DNA of 64,000 nt from Pseudomonas californiensis (GCF_021147775.1 NZ_JAGTPK010000013.1:105571-169570), one strand, 5' to 3'. Shown: positions 8,825 to 18,812, counted from the stretch's first letter. Notes: generated from the letters alone by a model not told the origin. Program-made: numbers and translations.

Positions 8825-8849
8825 AGTGACTCCTTGAATCGTACGGGTA

Positions 8850-9155
8850 TCAGCGCAAGCGCGAAGTGGAGCGTCGCACAATTTTGATGGTGTGCGTAAA
8901 CGGCACTTTGCGACCCGCGTTGGTGTCTGTCTTGCGCCCGGAGGTATCGATGGTGATGTTCCAGAAACCGGTGCTGGGCGCTGCAATCTTGGCCGGGAAT
9001 GTATCAAAAGCGCCACCGTGGTAGGTGTGGCGTCCGCCATTCTTGAAGCTGCGAAAGTTCGCATCGTTCATGAGGCGGATATTGCAGATTTGTGAGCAGT
9101 CGATGACGACCAGATCGTCCTCGTTCAAGTGCTCACGCTGGTGTACGAACTTCAT
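8850..9155 (-). CDS. DUF1883-like small protein
   Basis: 101 residues with the features I associate with DUF1883: HLNEDDLVVIDCSQICNIRLMNDANF, then YHGGAF and GFWNITIDTSG, and a basic C-terminus. The family is beta-rich and of unknown function; it is sometimes fused to TIR domains, but no TIR is present here. A weak GAGAG lies before ATG 9155. It heads a likely small-gene operon with the 60-residue protein and alkB. Confidence 0.75.
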   Translation of the reverse strand: MKFVHQREHLNEDDLVVIDCSQICNIRLMNDANFRSFKNGGRHTYHGGAFDTFPAKIAAPSTGFWNITIDTSGRKTDTNAGRKVPFTHTIKIVRRSTSRLR

Positions 9156-9321
9156 TGCGCTCTCCAGAAACCGGGTTTGCGTGAAAAATCAAAACGATAG
9201 CATGCGGGGCCCGTTTTTTAACGCTTGCTGGTATTTAATTGCGGCGTTTTACGCAAAAATCAGCTGCGTCGGGATTTAATTGCACGCGTGCTTGTCGTAG
9301 GACCTTTATTGGAGGGATTGT

Positions 9322-9672
9322 ATGAAATTGGCTGTAGTAATCCTGGCTTTGGCGATGACTGGCTGTGCAACGGTCGCTGATATCGAGCATACGCCCGCTA
9401 CCATGAACGTTCTCTCGGGCAAGAACCCACAGGAGTATGCTGACTGTTTCTCTGCAAAAATCAGTGGCAGTCGTTCAACGCCCAAAGTAGAGCCGCGTCA
9501 TGATGGTTTGCGGCTGATTGTCGAGCAGAAGATGAGCAGTTCACCGACGGCGGTGGTAGATATCGAGAATCGCTCTGGAGGCAGTTCGATCAAGGTTTAC
9601 GAACGGCTTTCAAACGTGCCGATCCGCTTCCGGGATATCCAGCACGCAGCCGAGGCCTGCATTTCCGGTTGA
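9322..9672 (+). CDS. Putative lipoprotein, 116 residues
   Basis: Signal peptide of type II: short basic start, hydrophobic core and lipobox MTGC with Cys at residue 16. ATG 9322 has GGAGGGA upstream. The mature part is a small soluble domain with two Cys (YADCFSAKI and AAEACISG) that could pair. No family recognised. It is probably anchored in the outer membrane: Ala follows the Cys, with no Asp at +2 to retain it in the inner membrane. Confidence 0.78.
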   Translation: MKLAVVILALAMTGCATVADIEHTPATMNVLSGKNPQEYADCFSAKISGSRSTPKVEPRHDGLRLIVEQKMSSSPTAVVDIENRSGGSSIKVYERLSNVPIRFRDIQHAAEACISG

Positions 9673-9760
9673 GGGTTACCGTGATTTCGCACAAGCGCAG
9701 GAGCGGCCTGACGAAATCAGGCCCGCCTGCGAGTAATCCAGGGTTGTCTGTGCTGCCGAG

Positions 9761-10042
9761 TTATTTGCACACCACCAGCACGCTACGGCTCTTGTAGTTG
9801 CCGACGTCAACGCCCAGGGTTTTCTCGCTTTCAGCAGGCTGAGGCGTGCCGTCGGTACCGACGATTTCATAGCCGGTGCCCGCGCAAGAGGCGTCGGCCT
9901 TCTCATAACAACTTGCCCAGGACATCGCTTCACCTGAGCAGTCGATGCTTAGCCCTTGCTTGCCGTTCTTGAGGTAGGTATTGGATGCTGTGGCGCAGCC
10001 GGTGAGGCCCAGTACAGCAATGATGGACAGAATTCTGATCAT
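9761..10042 (-). CDS. Putative small lipoprotein, 93 residues
   Basis: Start at ATG 10042 gives a clean type II signal peptide (MIRILSIIAVLGLTGCATAS) with lipobox LTGC; the longer in-frame reading would bury the signal sequence. The mature domain holds four more Cys (IDCSGE, ASCYEK, ASCAGTG, VLVVCK), suggesting disulphides in the periplasm. YKNGKQG-like and GYEIVG segments resemble small YecR-like envelope lipoproteins, but this is not certain. It is convergent with the 116-residue lipoprotein gene. Confidence 0.75.
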   Translation of the reverse strand: MIRILSIIAVLGLTGCATASNTYLKNGKQGLSIDCSGEAMSWASCYEKADASCAGTGYEIVGTDGTPQPAESEKTLGVDVGNYKSRSVLVVCK

Positions 10043-10449
10043 TTTTTTCGCTTTCGATAAAGACAGGTTGGAAGAGTAACTGGCTGTGAAGGTTTGACTG
10101 GCGGCAGGTGCCATCGTTCCGCCATGTTTCGCACGATAATTTTTTCGCTACGTCTGCATTGGTGGCAACGATGCTCAGCGGCAATCGTTTGCGCTGCGAT
10201 GGTCACAGGTCAGCCGGCGTTCCGATAGGGTGAAGCTTTGATTCAACCCGCCGCGAAATGATCACCTCTTACGTGTCCTGTGCCATGCTCGGTACTGTTG
10301 ATTGGTCGCTATATACGTGATTGTGCGGAACTATCTGCCCCATTATTCCTCTACCATGACATTCGAAGACCGGCGGCGAGGCATTGTAAGGTGCCTGCTG
10401 CCTGATTAGACTGCGTTGTTAACGCCAACAGCCCGTACCAAGGACTTTT
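10043..10449. other. Intergenic region upstream of galU
   Basis: 407 bases between the divergent lipoprotein gene and galU. No frame with convincing content was found. It should hold promoters for both genes; I cannot assign -35/-10 boxes with confidence. Confidence 0.5.
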
Positions 10450-11289
10450 ATGATCAAGAAATGCTTGTTCCCAGCAGCCGGTTACGGCACTCGCTTTTTG
10501 CCAGCGACCAAGGCCATGCCCAAGGAAATGCTGCCGGTGGTCAACAAGCCGCTGATCCAATACGGTGTTGAAGAAGCTCTGGCAGCTGGCCTGACTGAAA
10601 TTTCCATCGTTACAGGTCGCGGCAAGCGTTCGCTGGAAGACCATTTCGACATCAGCTACGAGCTCGAGCACCAGATCAAGGGCACCGACAAGGAAAAGTA
10701 CCTGGTTGGCATTCGCAAGCTGATCGACGAGTGCAGCTTCTCGTATACGCGCCAGACCGAGATGAAGGGCCTGGGCCATGCGATCCTGAGTGGCCGTCCG
10801 TTGATCGGTAACGAGGCGTTTGCTGTCGTATTGGCGGATGACCTGTGTGTGAACCTCGACGGTGAAGGCGTGCTGGCGCAGATGGTCAAGCTGCACAAGC
10901 ACTACGGCTGCTCGATCATCGCGATTCAGGAAGTCGATCCGCAGGAAACCAACAAGTATGGCGTGATCGCGGGTGAAGAGATCAAGCCAGGTCTGTTCCG
11001 TGTAACTGATATGGTTGAGAAGCCAAAGCCCGAAGATGCGCCGTCCAACATGGCGATCATCGGCCGTTACATCCTGACGCCGGATATCTTCGAGAAAATC
11101 GAACAGACCGAGCCGGGCAAGGGTGGTGAAATTCAGATCACCGACGCATTGATGAAGCAGGCTGCCGAAGGCAACGTGCTGGCTTACAAATTCAAGGGCC
11201 AGCGTTTTGACTGCGGCGGCGCCGAAGGTTACATCGAAGCCACCAACTTCTGCTTCGAGCACTTCTACAAGTCGGGTAAAGCGTACTGA
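10450..11289 (+). CDS. galU: UTP-glucose-1-phosphate uridylyltransferase
   Basis: Makes UDP-glucose from UTP and glucose 1-phosphate for LPS core, exopolysaccharide and osmoregulated glucans. 279 residues. The nucleotidyltransferase loop is FPAAGYGTRFLPATKAMPKEMLPV at the N-terminus; VLADDLCVN carries the metal-binding Asp; MVEKPKPEDAPSNMAIIGRYIL and GGEIQITDAL are GalU signatures. AAGGAC precedes ATG 10450. A terminator follows at 11315-11338. Confidence 0.96.
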   Translation: MIKKCLFPAAGYGTRFLPATKAMPKEMLPVVNKPLIQYGVEEALAAGLTEISIVTGRGKRSLEDHFDISYELEHQIKGTDKEKYLVGIRKLIDECSFSYTRQTEMKGLGHAILSGRPLIGNEAFAVVLADDLCVNLDGEGVLAQMVKLHKHYGCSIIAIQEVDPQETNKYGVIAGEEIKPGLFRVTDMVEKPKPEDAPSNMAIIGRYILTPDIFEKIEQTEPGKGGEIQITDALMKQAAEGNVLAYKFKGQRFDCGGAEGYIEATNFCFEHFYKSGKAY

Positions 11290-11314
11290 TTCATCACGCT
11301 CACCGTTCCAAGTC

Positions 11315-11338
11315 AAAGCCACCTTCGGGTGGCTTTTT
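11315..11338 (+). terminator. Rho-independent terminator of galU
   Basis: Stem AAAGCCACC/GGTGGCTTT with a TTCG tetraloop followed by T's, 26 bases after the galU stop. Confidence 0.92.
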
Positions 11339-11393
11339 CATTTCTGCCCGGCCAGCCAAGCGGTTATGCTGTGCCTCTTAGAGGGAGACATTG

Positions 11394-12752
11394 ATGGCTT
11401 ACGATTTCGATCTGTTTGTGATTGGCGCGGGTTCGGGTGGTGTGAGGGCTGCACGATTTGCGGCCGGCTTCGGTGCACGTGTTGCCGTAGCTGAAAGCCG
11501 ATACCTGGGCGGTACCTGCGTCAACGTGGGCTGTGTCCCGAAAAAATTGTTGGTGTATGGCGCGCATTTTTCCGAGGATTTCGAGCATGCCAAAGGCTTT
11601 GGCTGGTCGTTGGGCGAGGCCGACTTCGACTGGTCGACGCTGATCACCAACAAGGATCGCGAGATAAACCGGCTCAACGGTATTTATCGCAAGTTGCTCA
11701 TCGACAGCGGCGTCACGTTGCTGGAAGCGCATGCAAGGATCGTCGGGCCGAACAAGGTTGAGGTACAGGGGCAGGTCTACAGTGCCGAGCGCATCTTGAT
11801 CGCAACGGGCGGCTGGCCGCAAGTGCCTGATGTTCCGGGGCGCGAGCATGCAATCACCTCTAACGAGGCGTTCTATCTCAAGGCTTTGCCCAAGCGCGTT
11901 GTGGTGGTGGGTGGTGGCTATATTGCTGTCGAATTTGCATCGATTTTCAACGGGCTCGGCGCAGACACGACGCTGGTCTATCGAGGCGAGCTGTTTTTGC
12001 GTGGCTTCGACGGCAGCGTTCGTACTCATCTGCATGAGGAGCTGCTCAAACGTGACATGACTATCCGCTTCAATAGCGACATCGAACGTATTGAAAAGCA
12101 GGCGGATGGCAGTCTTTTGCTGTCGATGAAGGGCGGCGGCACGCTGGAAACAGATTGCGTTTTCTATGCCACCGGGCGGCGGCCGATGCTGGATAACCTC
12201 GGGCTTGAGAGCGTCAACGTCGAGCTTGATGACGAGGGCTATATCGAGGTCAATGAAAACTACGAAAGTAGCGAGCCGTCAATTCTGGCCATCGGTGATG
12301 TGATCGGCGGTGTGCAACTGACCCCGGTAGCGCTGGCCGAAGGTATGGCTGTGGCGCGTCGTCTGTTCAAGCCGGAGCTGTATCGTCCGGTCGATTACGA
12401 CCACATTCCGACTGCGGTCTTCAGCTTGCCCAATATCGGTACCGTGGGTTTGACGGAAGAGGCCGCTATCGAGGCTGGGTACGAGGTGCAGATCTTTGAA
12501 AGTCGCTTCCGGGCCATGAAGCTGACCCTGACCGATGATCAGGAGCGCACATTGATGAAGCTGGTCGTGGATGCCAAAACGGATCAGGTGCTTGGCTGCC
12601 ATATGGTCGGGTCAGACGCGGGTGAAATCGTGCAGAGCCTGGCGATTGCCGTCAAGGCAGGGGCGACCAAACAGATCTTCGACGATACGATCGGCGTGCA
12701 CCCGACGTCTGCAGAAGAGTTTGTGACCATGCGTTCGCCGGTCACGCGTTAA
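11394..12752 (+). CDS. gor: Glutathione-disulphide reductase
   Basis: NADPH-dependent FAD enzyme keeping glutathione reduced. 452 residues. FAD motif [17 protein letters not shown] at the N-terminus, redox-active pair in [19 protein letters not shown] motif [26 protein letters not shown], and the C-terminal dimer/active-site segment [11 protein letters not shown]. The true start is ATG 11394; the TTG three bases earlier reads in frame but is weaker. GAGGGAG lies upstream. It follows galU and precedes the PAS kinase. Confidence 0.95.
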   Translation: MAYDFDLFVIGAGSGGVRAARFAAGFGARVAVAESRYLGGTCVNVGCVPKKLLVYGAHFSEDFEHAKGFGWSLGEADFDWSTLITNKDREINRLNGIYRKLLIDSGVTLLEAHARIVGPNKVEVQGQVYSAERILIATGGWPQVPDVPGREHAITSNEAFYLKALPKRVVVVGGGYIAVEFASIFNGLGADTTLVYRGELFLRGFDGSVRTHLHEELLKRDMTIRFNSDIERIEKQADGSLLLSMKGGGTLETDCVFYATGRRPMLDNLGLESVNVELDDEGYIEVNENYESSEPSILAIGDVIGGVQLTPVALAEGMAVARRLFKPELYRPVDYDHIPTAVFSLPNIGTVGLTEEAAIEAGYEVQIFESRFRAMKLTLTDDQERTLMKLVVDAKTDQVLGCHMVGSDAGEIVQSLAIAVKAGATKQIFDDTIGVHPTSAEEFVTMRSPVTR

Positions 12753-12830
12753 GGTCAGGCGGTACCCGGGATCCAGGATGGGTTCCGGGCTGCACGGGTG
12801 AAAAGGCAGAAGTGTAAAGGGAGGGACCCT

Positions 12831-14129
12831 ATGTTCGGCACTGAAAAAACAGCTGCGGTGATTCCATCGCATGCACCGCAGGCGGGTCAGCCCTCCAGCG
12901 CGCAAAGTGATATTGAATGGCAGTTCAAGACGCTGGCCGACAACATGAGTCAGTTGGCATGGACTGCCAATCCTCGCGGCGCAGTTCAATGGTATAACGA
13001 GCGCTGGTATGCCTATACCGGCGCCTCGCTTGAAGCGATGAGGGCTTTGGGTTGGCAATCGGTGCTTCATCCTGACCACCGCGAACGTGTGATGGTCCGC
13101 TTGCAGTATTGCTTTGCAACCGGATCCATTTGGGAAGATACGTTTCCCTTGCGGGGCCTCGACGGAGCATTCAACTGGTTCCTGTCGCGTGCATTGCCCA
13201 TGCGCGACTCGTTGGGTCATATCACCCACTGGCTTGGCACCCATACCGATATCACCGCTCAGGTCAACGCAGAAGAAGCGTTGCGCGAGCTCAATGACAG
13301 TCTGGAAATTCGAGTTGCCAAGCGCACATCCGAACTGGCCATGGCCAATGAGCTGCTGCAAGTCCAGATCGCCGAGCGGGCACAGGCCGAAGAGGTGCTG
13401 CGTCATGCCCAGAAGATGGACGCTATTGGTCAACTGACCGGCGGGATCGCCCATGACTTCAACAACATGCTCACCGGTGTGTCGGGCGCGCTTGATCTGA
13501 TTCAGCGTCGCGCGTCGGCGGGAAGCCTTGACGATGTCGAGCGCTATGTCGGCGCTGCCATTGCATCAGCCAATCGTGCGGCGGTGCTCACCCAGCGGCT
13601 GCTGACGTTCGCCCGGCGTCAGCCGTTGCAAACCTGCTCTGTAGACGTCAATCGCATGGTGTTGTCCATGGAGGCCTTGCTGCGGGGCACGCTGTGTGCG
13701 CGCACCGATCTGCGTCTTGAGCTGGCGCAAGGACTTGATCCGGTTTGCACAGATGAGCATCAGTTGGAGAATGCTCTATTGAACCTGGTCATCAATGCCC
13801 GTGATGCCATGCCTGACGGAGGTCAGCTCAGGGTTTGCAGCGAGGCTTGTGTAGTCGATACCCGGCAGGGCGCGCTGTTGCCTGGGCGCTATGTACGGCT
13901 CAGCGTTCACGATAATGGCGTCGGTATCGAGAGGGATGTGATCGAGCGAGTGTTCGATCCGTTCTTCACAACCAAGCCGGTGGGTCAGGGTACCGGGCTT
14001 GGGCTATCCATGGTGTATGGCTTCATCAAGCAGACTGGCGGAGACGTGCACATCGACAGCCTGAGCGGGCAGGGTACTTGCGTCGATGTGTATCTTCCCT
14101 GTGATGACGCAGCGATTGATCGTGCGTAA
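12831..14129 (+). CDS. Orphan PAS-domain sensor histidine kinase
   Basis: 432 residues, no membrane segment, so a cytoplasmic sensor. PAS domain about residues 30-150 (DNMSQLAWTANPRGAVQWYNERWYAYTG and the PAC end HTDITAQ), a coiled linker about 150-200, then the H-box GGIAHDFNNMLTGVSGALDLI (phospho-His in HDF), N-box LVINARDAMPDGGQ, DNGVGI and GTGLGLSMVYGF. ATG 12831 has GGGAGGGA upstream. Relatives of this HDFNNxL class often end in a receiver domain; this one does not, and no response regulator is adjacent. Confidence 0.88.
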   Translation: MFGTEKTAAVIPSHAPQAGQPSSAQSDIEWQFKTLADNMSQLAWTANPRGAVQWYNERWYAYTGASLEAMRALGWQSVLHPDHRERVMVRLQYCFATGSIWEDTFPLRGLDGAFNWFLSRALPMRDSLGHITHWLGTHTDITAQVNAEEALRELNDSLEIRVAKRTSELAMANELLQVQIAERAQAEEVLRHAQKMDAIGQLTGGIAHDFNNMLTGVSGALDLIQRRASAGSLDDVERYVGAAIASANRAAVLTQRLLTFARRQPLQTCSVDVNRMVLSMEALLRGTLCARTDLRLELAQGLDPVCTDEHQLENALLNLVINARDAMPDGGQLRVCSEACVVDTRQGALLPGRYVRLSVHDNGVGIERDVIERVFDPFFTTKPVGQGTGLGLSMVYGFIKQTGGDVHIDSLSGQGTCVDVYLPCDDAAIDRA

Positions 14130-14155
14130 CTAAACGGGGCTGCGGATGAGTGCGT

Positions 14156-15166
14156 TCAGTCCTGATTGGCGGGTCGTTTCCTGGCAGGCCTGGGTTTTTC
14201 GGACTTTGGCGGCTGGGTGCTGAGGTTTGCCAGCGCCGCTTCCTTCTTGGTCAGCAACAGTTCAAGAACCCTGTTCTGTTGCTGGAGATCTTTCAAGTTT
14301 TGTTTCAGCTCGCTGGTTTCGTCTTGCAGGCTGCGCGCCTTTTCTTTCAATAGCGCGCATTGAGTCTGAGCCAGTTGACGCTGTTGCAAGGCTTCATCTG
14401 CATGACTGCTCGCTTTGCTCAATTGATCCTTCTGAGTATCAAGCTCGCGCAGGGTGTTGCGGCTTTCCGCTAGCAAGCGTTCGTTGTCACGGTTGAGTTG
14501 GGTGATGTCGCCCTGGCGCATGCTCAGGCTTTGCTGTGCCTGGCGCAGCTCCATCTGAACCTGCTGCACTTGCCCTTCATGGCGCTGTTGTTCGTGTTCG
14601 CGCTGCTCTCTGATCGAGTTGCGATAGTGTTCGAGTGCGTCACGGGCGTGCTGATGTTTCTCTTCGAGCGACTGAATTTGCCCATCCTTGTCCTTCAGGC
14701 GTGACTCAAGGCCAGCGTTGGCCTGAGTCAGTCGAGCTTTGTCGGTTTGAACGTCGTTCAGGGTTTGCCGGGTATCAAGCAGGGCAGTGGCCTGGCGTTC
14801 GAGTGCCTGGTCCTGCTGCTTCAGTTGGTCTTGTAACTGGCTGATCTGTGTGTGTGCAAAGGCCAATTCCTGTTGGATGGCCTGACGGCTGGTATCACAT
14901 TCCTCCATGGCCTGATCGATGCGCTCCTGAGCCTGTTCCTGGAGACGCTGAGCCAGACTGGCGACCAGTGTGCTCAGTTCTTCATTGATCTCGGGTGCAG
15001 GAGCCTGCGTTGCTTCGAGGTCTTTGAGGTAGCGATGAATAGTGGTCTTGGAGCCCGTATTACCCATCTCGATACGTACCGCATCAATACTGGGGTTTTC
15101 TCCGCGGGCCAGAAGGGCGGTCCTTGCCTTGAGCACCAATGCCTTGTTTACGCCGCCCCGTGCCAT
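14156..15166 (-). CDS. KfrA-like DNA-binding protein with long coiled coil
   Basis: 336 residues. Residues 1-60 form a KfrA-type N-terminal DNA-binding domain (GGVNKALVLKARTALLARGENPSIDAVR, then GSKTTIHRYL); from about residue 65 to 310 almost unbroken heptad Gln/Glu-rich coiled coil; basic Pro/Lys/Arg tail. KfrA was described on broad-host-range plasmids as an autorepressor that binds an inverted repeat in its own promoter and may aid partition. Here it is chromosomal and divergent from a tyrosine recombinase with a palindrome between them. Plasmid or mobile-element origin is plausible but not shown; codon use does not stand out. Confidence 0.85.
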   Translation of the reverse strand: MARGGVNKALVLKARTALLARGENPSIDAVRIEMGNTGSKTTIHRYLKDLEATQAPAPEINEELSTLVASLAQRLQEQAQERIDQAMEECDTSRQAIQQELAFAHTQISQLQDQLKQQDQALERQATALLDTRQTLNDVQTDKARLTQANAGLESRLKDKDGQIQSLEEKHQHARDALEHYRNSIREQREHEQQRHEGQVQQVQMELRQAQQSLSMRQGDITQLNRDNERLLAESRNTLRELDTQKDQLSKASSHADEALQQRQLAQTQCALLKEKARSLQDETSELKQNLKDLQQQNRVLELLLTKKEAALANLSTQPPKSEKPRPARKRPANQD

Positions 15167-15192
15167 GTTTGCTCCTACGATTTCGTACTGTG

Positions 15193-15215
15193 GTATGTAC
15201 TTTGTAATTACATAC
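15193..15215. promoter_or_regulatory. Inverted repeat 27 bp upstream of the kfrA-like gene; probable operator
   Basis: GTATGTA and TACATAC separated by 9 bases, in the divergent region before the KfrA-like gene (start 15166). KfrA proteins bind inverted repeats overlapping their own promoters, so this is the natural candidate for autoregulation and for control of the recombinase. Confidence 0.55.
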
Positions 15216-15259
15216 TAATTCAGCCAGGTCGATTCGTCATTATTTCGATTAGTTAACAT

Positions 15260-15280
15260 GGGATATTGGCGTATTATCCC
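15260..15280. repeat. Second inverted repeat before the recombinase gene
   Basis: GGGATA and TATCCC separated by 9 bases, the same spacing as the repeat at 15193-15215; extending by three bases gives 8 of 9 matches per arm. It could be a recombinase core site or a second operator. Confidence 0.4.
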
Positions 15281-15352
15281 GTGTCAGATCCTTTTTCTAT
15301 CTTTTTGGTCCGTTGCCGGTACGTATGCCCGGCTCATCAGCAGGTTTTGTCC

Positions 15353-16327
15353 ATGCATGACATAGATCGCTACCTCGATGCTGCTACCCGCGACAACACG
15401 CGACGCAGCTACAGGGCGGCTATTGAGCACTTCGAGGTAACGTGGGGCGGTTTTCTCCCGGCGACCAGCGAGGGCGTTGCGCGTTATCTCGCCCGTTACG
15501 CGGGGGAACTGTCGATCAACACGTTAAAGTCGCGTCTTTCTGCGCTGGCGCAATGGCACGCGAGTCAGGGCTTTGCCGACCCGACCAAGGCTTCGGTCGT
15601 GCGCAAGGTGTTAAAAGGCATACGCGCTGTGCATCCCTCCCAGGAAAAACAGGCCGAACCCTTGCAATTGCAGGATCTCGAGAAAGTCGCTGTCTGGTTG
15701 GAATGTGAAGCGCAACAAGCGCAGGAGCAGGGTGATCGGTCTCGGTTGCTGCGTAGTCGTCGTGATGCCGCGTTGATCCTGATCGGCTTCTGGCGAGGGT
15801 TTCGCAGTGACGAGCTGTGTCGCTTGCAGGTTCAGGACGTCAAGGCCATCGCCGGAGCCGGGTTGACTGTCTATCTCCCCCGCAGCAAGGGCGATCGCGA
15901 CAACATCGGCAGGACCTACCAGACGCCTGCGTTGCAAAGGCTGTGTCCGGTGCAGGCGTACATTGAATGGATCAATTGCGCAGCGCTGGCGCGTGGTCCT
16001 GTATTCCGGGCCGTTGATCGCTGGGGCAATCTGGGCGAGGAAAGTCTGCACGCCAACAGTGTCATACCCTTGCTGCGTCAGGCGTTTGAGCGCGCTGGCA
16101 TTGCCGCTGAACATTACACCAGCCACTCATTGCGGCGCGGCTTCGCCAGTTGGGCGCACCGCAACGGGTGGGATCTCAAGTCGCTGATGGCCTATGTTGG
16201 CTGGAGGGACATGAAGTCCGCGATGCGTTACATTGATGCCGCACCGTTTCTGGGCGCCGCTGAAGGTCAGAGCGGGGAGGCTCGGAGTGGTATACAGGTT
16301 TCTTCTATTAGTAAGCTGACCTCATAG
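15353..16327 (+). CDS. Tyrosine-type site-specific recombinase
   Basis: 324 residues. N-terminal SAM-like core-binding domain (RRSYRAAIEHFEVTWGGFLPA to about residue 100) and catalytic domain with the Arg of GFRSDELCRLQ, HSLRRGFASWAH (H-x-x-R), the Trp/His position in YVGWRDMKSAM and the nucleophile Tyr in RYIDAA. All catalytic residues are present, so it may be active. The start is uncertain: ATG 15353 gives the usual length, but its ribosome binding site is poor, and an in-frame TTG at 15266 is possible. No element, att repeats or tRNA flank it, so it looks like a stand-alone or domesticated recombinase, not an integrase of a present island. Confidence 0.88.
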   Translation: MHDIDRYLDAATRDNTRRSYRAAIEHFEVTWGGFLPATSEGVARYLARYAGELSINTLKSRLSALAQWHASQGFADPTKASVVRKVLKGIRAVHPSQEKQAEPLQLQDLEKVAVWLECEAQQAQEQGDRSRLLRSRRDAALILIGFWRGFRSDELCRLQVQDVKAIAGAGLTVYLPRSKGDRDNIGRTYQTPALQRLCPVQAYIEWINCAALARGPVFRAVDRWGNLGEESLHANSVIPLLRQAFERAGIAAEHYTSHSLRRGFASWAHRNGWDLKSLMAYVGWRDMKSAMRYIDAAPFLGAAEGQSGEARSGIQVSSISKLTS

Positions 16328-16441
16328 TGAAAACCAATCAGTGACATCAGGTTTGCCAATGAGCCAATGTCATCAATCATGCGTAAGCTTCACTCCATCG
16401 AATTAACAACCCGTCTTAACAACCCATCAGGAGATATACCG

Positions 16442-17005
16442 ATGCCTATCATCAACAGCCAAGTAAAACCGTTCAAGGCTACCGCATTCAAGAACGGCGC
16501 TTTCGTTGACGTTTCGGATGCTGACTTCAAAGGCAAGTGGTCTGTCGTATTCTTCTACCCGGCTGACTTCACCTTCGTGTGCCCAACCGAACTGGAAGAC
16601 CTGGCTGACAACTACGACACGTTCCAGAAGCTGGGCGTCGAGATCTACAGTGTTTCGACTGACACCCACTTCGCCCACGCTGCATGGCACAACACGTCGC
16701 CAGCAATCGGCAAGATCCAGTACACCATGATCGGCGACCCGACTCTGGCCATCTCCCGCAACTTCGACGTACTGATCGAAGAAGCCGGTCTGGCAGACCG
16801 TGGCACGTTCGTGATCAACCCAGAAGGTCAGATCAAGATCGTTGAACTGAACGACGGTGGTGTTGGCCGTGACGCTTCCGAGCTGCTGCGCAAGATCAAG
16901 GCTGCTCAGTACGTTGCTGCTCACCCAGGTGAAGTTTGCCCAGCCAAATGGAAAGAAGGCGAAGCCACTCTGGCACCGTCTCTGGACCTGGTCGGCAAGA
17001 TCTGA
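16442..17005 (+). CDS. ahpC: Alkyl hydroperoxide reductase subunit C (peroxiredoxin)
   Basis: 2-Cys peroxiredoxin reducing peroxides, re-reduced by AhpF. 187 residues. Peroxidatic Cys in [15 protein letters not shown], resolving Cys in [13 protein letters not shown] 16442 follows AGGAG; an upstream in-frame ATG at 16367 would add an untypical leader. A strong terminator separates it from ahpF, giving more ahpC than ahpF message. OxyR control is expected from the family, but I did not define a site. Confidence 0.96.
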   Translation: MPIINSQVKPFKATAFKNGAFVDVSDADFKGKWSVVFFYPADFTFVCPTELEDLADNYDTFQKLGVEIYSVSTDTHFAHAAWHNTSPAIGKIQYTMIGDPTLAISRNFDVLIEEAGLADRGTFVINPEGQIKIVELNDGGVGRDASELLRKIKAAQYVAAHPGEVCPAKWKEGEATLAPSLDLVGKI

Positions 17006-17066
17006 GTCGTATGAATCGGCTAGGGGCGCTGAGCTCTTGAGCACGTAAACCGCATCGCCCCAAAAA

Positions 17067-17104
17067 AACGCCCGGGCGGTCATCGCCTGGGCGTTGTTTT
17101 TTCT
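17067..17104 (+). terminator. Terminator/attenuator between ahpC and ahpF
   Basis: GC-rich hairpin (ACGCCCGGGCG paired with CGCCTGGGCGT, one G-T mismatch) followed by TTGTTTTTT, about 65 bases after ahpC. Confidence 0.88.
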
Positions 17105-17139
17105 ACTCTCTGAACATTTTTGCCAAAGGAAGTCGCCAC

Positions 17140-18702
17140 ATGTTGGACGCCAATCTTAAAGCCCAGTTGAAATCTTACCTGGAGCGGGTTACTCGCCCAG
17201 TCGAGATCGTCGCGTCCCTTGATGACGGCGCGAAGTCTCAGGAAATGCTTGCACTGCTCAATGACGTGATCAGTGTTTCCAGGGACGTCACCTTGAATGA
17301 CAGTGGCACCGATGCGCGTACCCCATCGTTTTCGCTGAGCACTCCCGGTCACCATATCAGCCTGCGTTTCGCTGGTATCCCAATGGGTCACGAGTTCACT
17401 TCGCTGGTCCTGGCGTTGCTGCAAGTTGGCGGCTACCCGCCCAAGGTCAGCGCAGAGACCATCGACCAGGTTCGCGCTCTTCATGGCGATTTCCATTTCG
17501 AAACCTATTTTTCCCAGTCCTGCCAGAACTGCCCGGACGTTGTCCAGGCATTGAACCTGATGGCGGTACTGAACCCGAACATCAAGCACGTGGCCATCGA
17601 CGGCGCGCTGTTTCAGGATGAAGTCACCGATCGCAAAATCATGTCGGTCCCAAGCATCTACCTGAATGGCGAGCTGTTCGGTCAAGGCCGCATGGGCCTG
17701 GAAGAAATTCTGGCCAAGATCGACACTGGCGCCGGTGCGCGTCAGGCGGAAAAACTCAATGCCAAGGACGCCTTTGACGTTCTGGTCGTCGGCGGTGGCC
17801 CAGCGGGTTCGGCCGCAGCCGTATACGCTGCTCGTAAAGGCATCCGTACTGGCGTTGCTGCCGAACGTTTCGGCGGCCAGGTGCTCGACACGATGGCGAT
17901 CGAAAACTTCATTTCGGTCCAGCACACCGAAGGCCCGAAACTGGCTGTGGCGCTTGAGGAGCATGTCAAGCAATACGAAGTTGACATCATGAACCTGCAG
18001 CGCGCTGACAAGCTGATTCCCGGCGCAGCCGGCGCGTTGCACGAGATCAAGTTCGCCAGCGGCGCAAGCCTGAAGGCCAAGACATTGATTCTCGCCACTG
18101 GCGCACGCTGGAGAGAGATGAACGTGCCTGGCGAGCAGCAATATCGCAACAAGGGTGTGGCGTACTGCCCGCACTGCGACGGCCCGCTGTTCAAAGGCAA
18201 GCGCGTTGCAGTAATCGGTGGTGGCAACTCGGGCGTCGAAGCGGCGATCGACCTGGCAGGTATCGTGTCTCACGTGACGTTGCTGGAGTTTGATGTACAG
18301 CTGCGTGCCGACGCGGTGTTGCAGCGCAAACTGCACAGTCTGCCGAACGTTACGGTGATCACCAGTGCGCAAACCACTGAAGTGACTGGCGACGAGCAGA
18401 AGGTCAACGGCCTGCGCTACAAGAATCGTGTGAGCGGTGAGGAAATCACTGTTCCTCTGGAAGGTATCTTCGTGCAGATCGGTCTGTTGCCCAACAGTGA
18501 ATGGCTCAAAGGGTCCATCGAACTGTCGCCGCGCGGCGAGATCATGGTGGATGCACGTGGTGAGACTTCGGTGCCGGGCATCTTCGCTGCTGGTGACGTC
18601 ACGGTAACGCCGTACAAGCAGATCATCATCGCCCTGGGCGAAGGTGCCAAAGCCTCGCTGAGCGCTTTCGATCACCTGATCCGTTCGTCTGCGCCAGCCT
18701 GA
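17140..18702 (+). CDS. ahpF: Alkyl hydroperoxide reductase subunit F
   Basis: NADH-dependent flavoprotein that reduces AhpC. 520 residues. The N-terminal twin thioredoxin fold has [13 protein letters not shown] (CxxC, about residue 130); then FAD motif [21 protein letters not shown], the redox CxxC in [16 protein letters not shown], the NADH motif [17 protein letters not shown] and the closing [26 protein letters not shown] precedes ATG 17140. The next gene, gloA, is convergent. Confidence 0.96.
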   Translation: MLDANLKAQLKSYLERVTRPVEIVASLDDGAKSQEMLALLNDVISVSRDVTLNDSGTDARTPSFSLSTPGHHISLRFAGIPMGHEFTSLVLALLQVGGYPPKVSAETIDQVRALHGDFHFETYFSQSCQNCPDVVQALNLMAVLNPNIKHVAIDGALFQDEVTDRKIMSVPSIYLNGELFGQGRMGLEEILAKIDTGAGARQAEKLNAKDAFDVLVVGGGPAGSAAAVYAARKGIRTGVAAERFGGQVLDTMAIENFISVQHTEGPKLAVALEEHVKQYEVDIMNLQRADKLIPGAAGALHEIKFASGASLKAKTLILATGARWREMNVPGEQQYRNKGVAYCPHCDGPLFKGKRVAVIGGGNSGVEAAIDLAGIVSHVTLLEFDVQLRADAVLQRKLHSLPNVTVITSAQTTEVTGDEQKVNGLRYKNRVSGEEITVPLEGIFVQIGLLPNSEWLKGSIELSPRGEIMVDARGETSVPGIFAAGDVTVTPYKQIIIALGEGAKASLSAFDHLIRSSAPA

Positions 18703-18718
18703 CTGACACTCGATAACC

Positions 18719-18753
18719 AAAAAACCTCATGAGCAATCATGAGGTTTTTTTAT
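18719..18753. terminator. Bidirectional terminator between ahpF and gloA
   Basis: Stem AACCTCATGA/TCATGAGGTT with a GCAA loop, flanked by A's on the left and seven T's on the right, so it can serve ahpF (plus) and gloA (minus). Confidence 0.92.
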
Positions 18754-18812
18754 ATCTGCGCTTTGGCAGTTCACCGAGCGAAACCACCGTGCCGAGACGC
18801 GGTGGCGTTCAA

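Noticed and set aside
15266..16327. Tyrosine recombinase as integrase of a genomic island
   Set aside because: No tRNA, no direct repeats and no island genes around it; the flanking genes are ordinary chromosomal ones.
17080..18720. Minus-strand open frame of 546 codons
   Set aside because: Antisense to ahpF, which is certain; no family resemblance.
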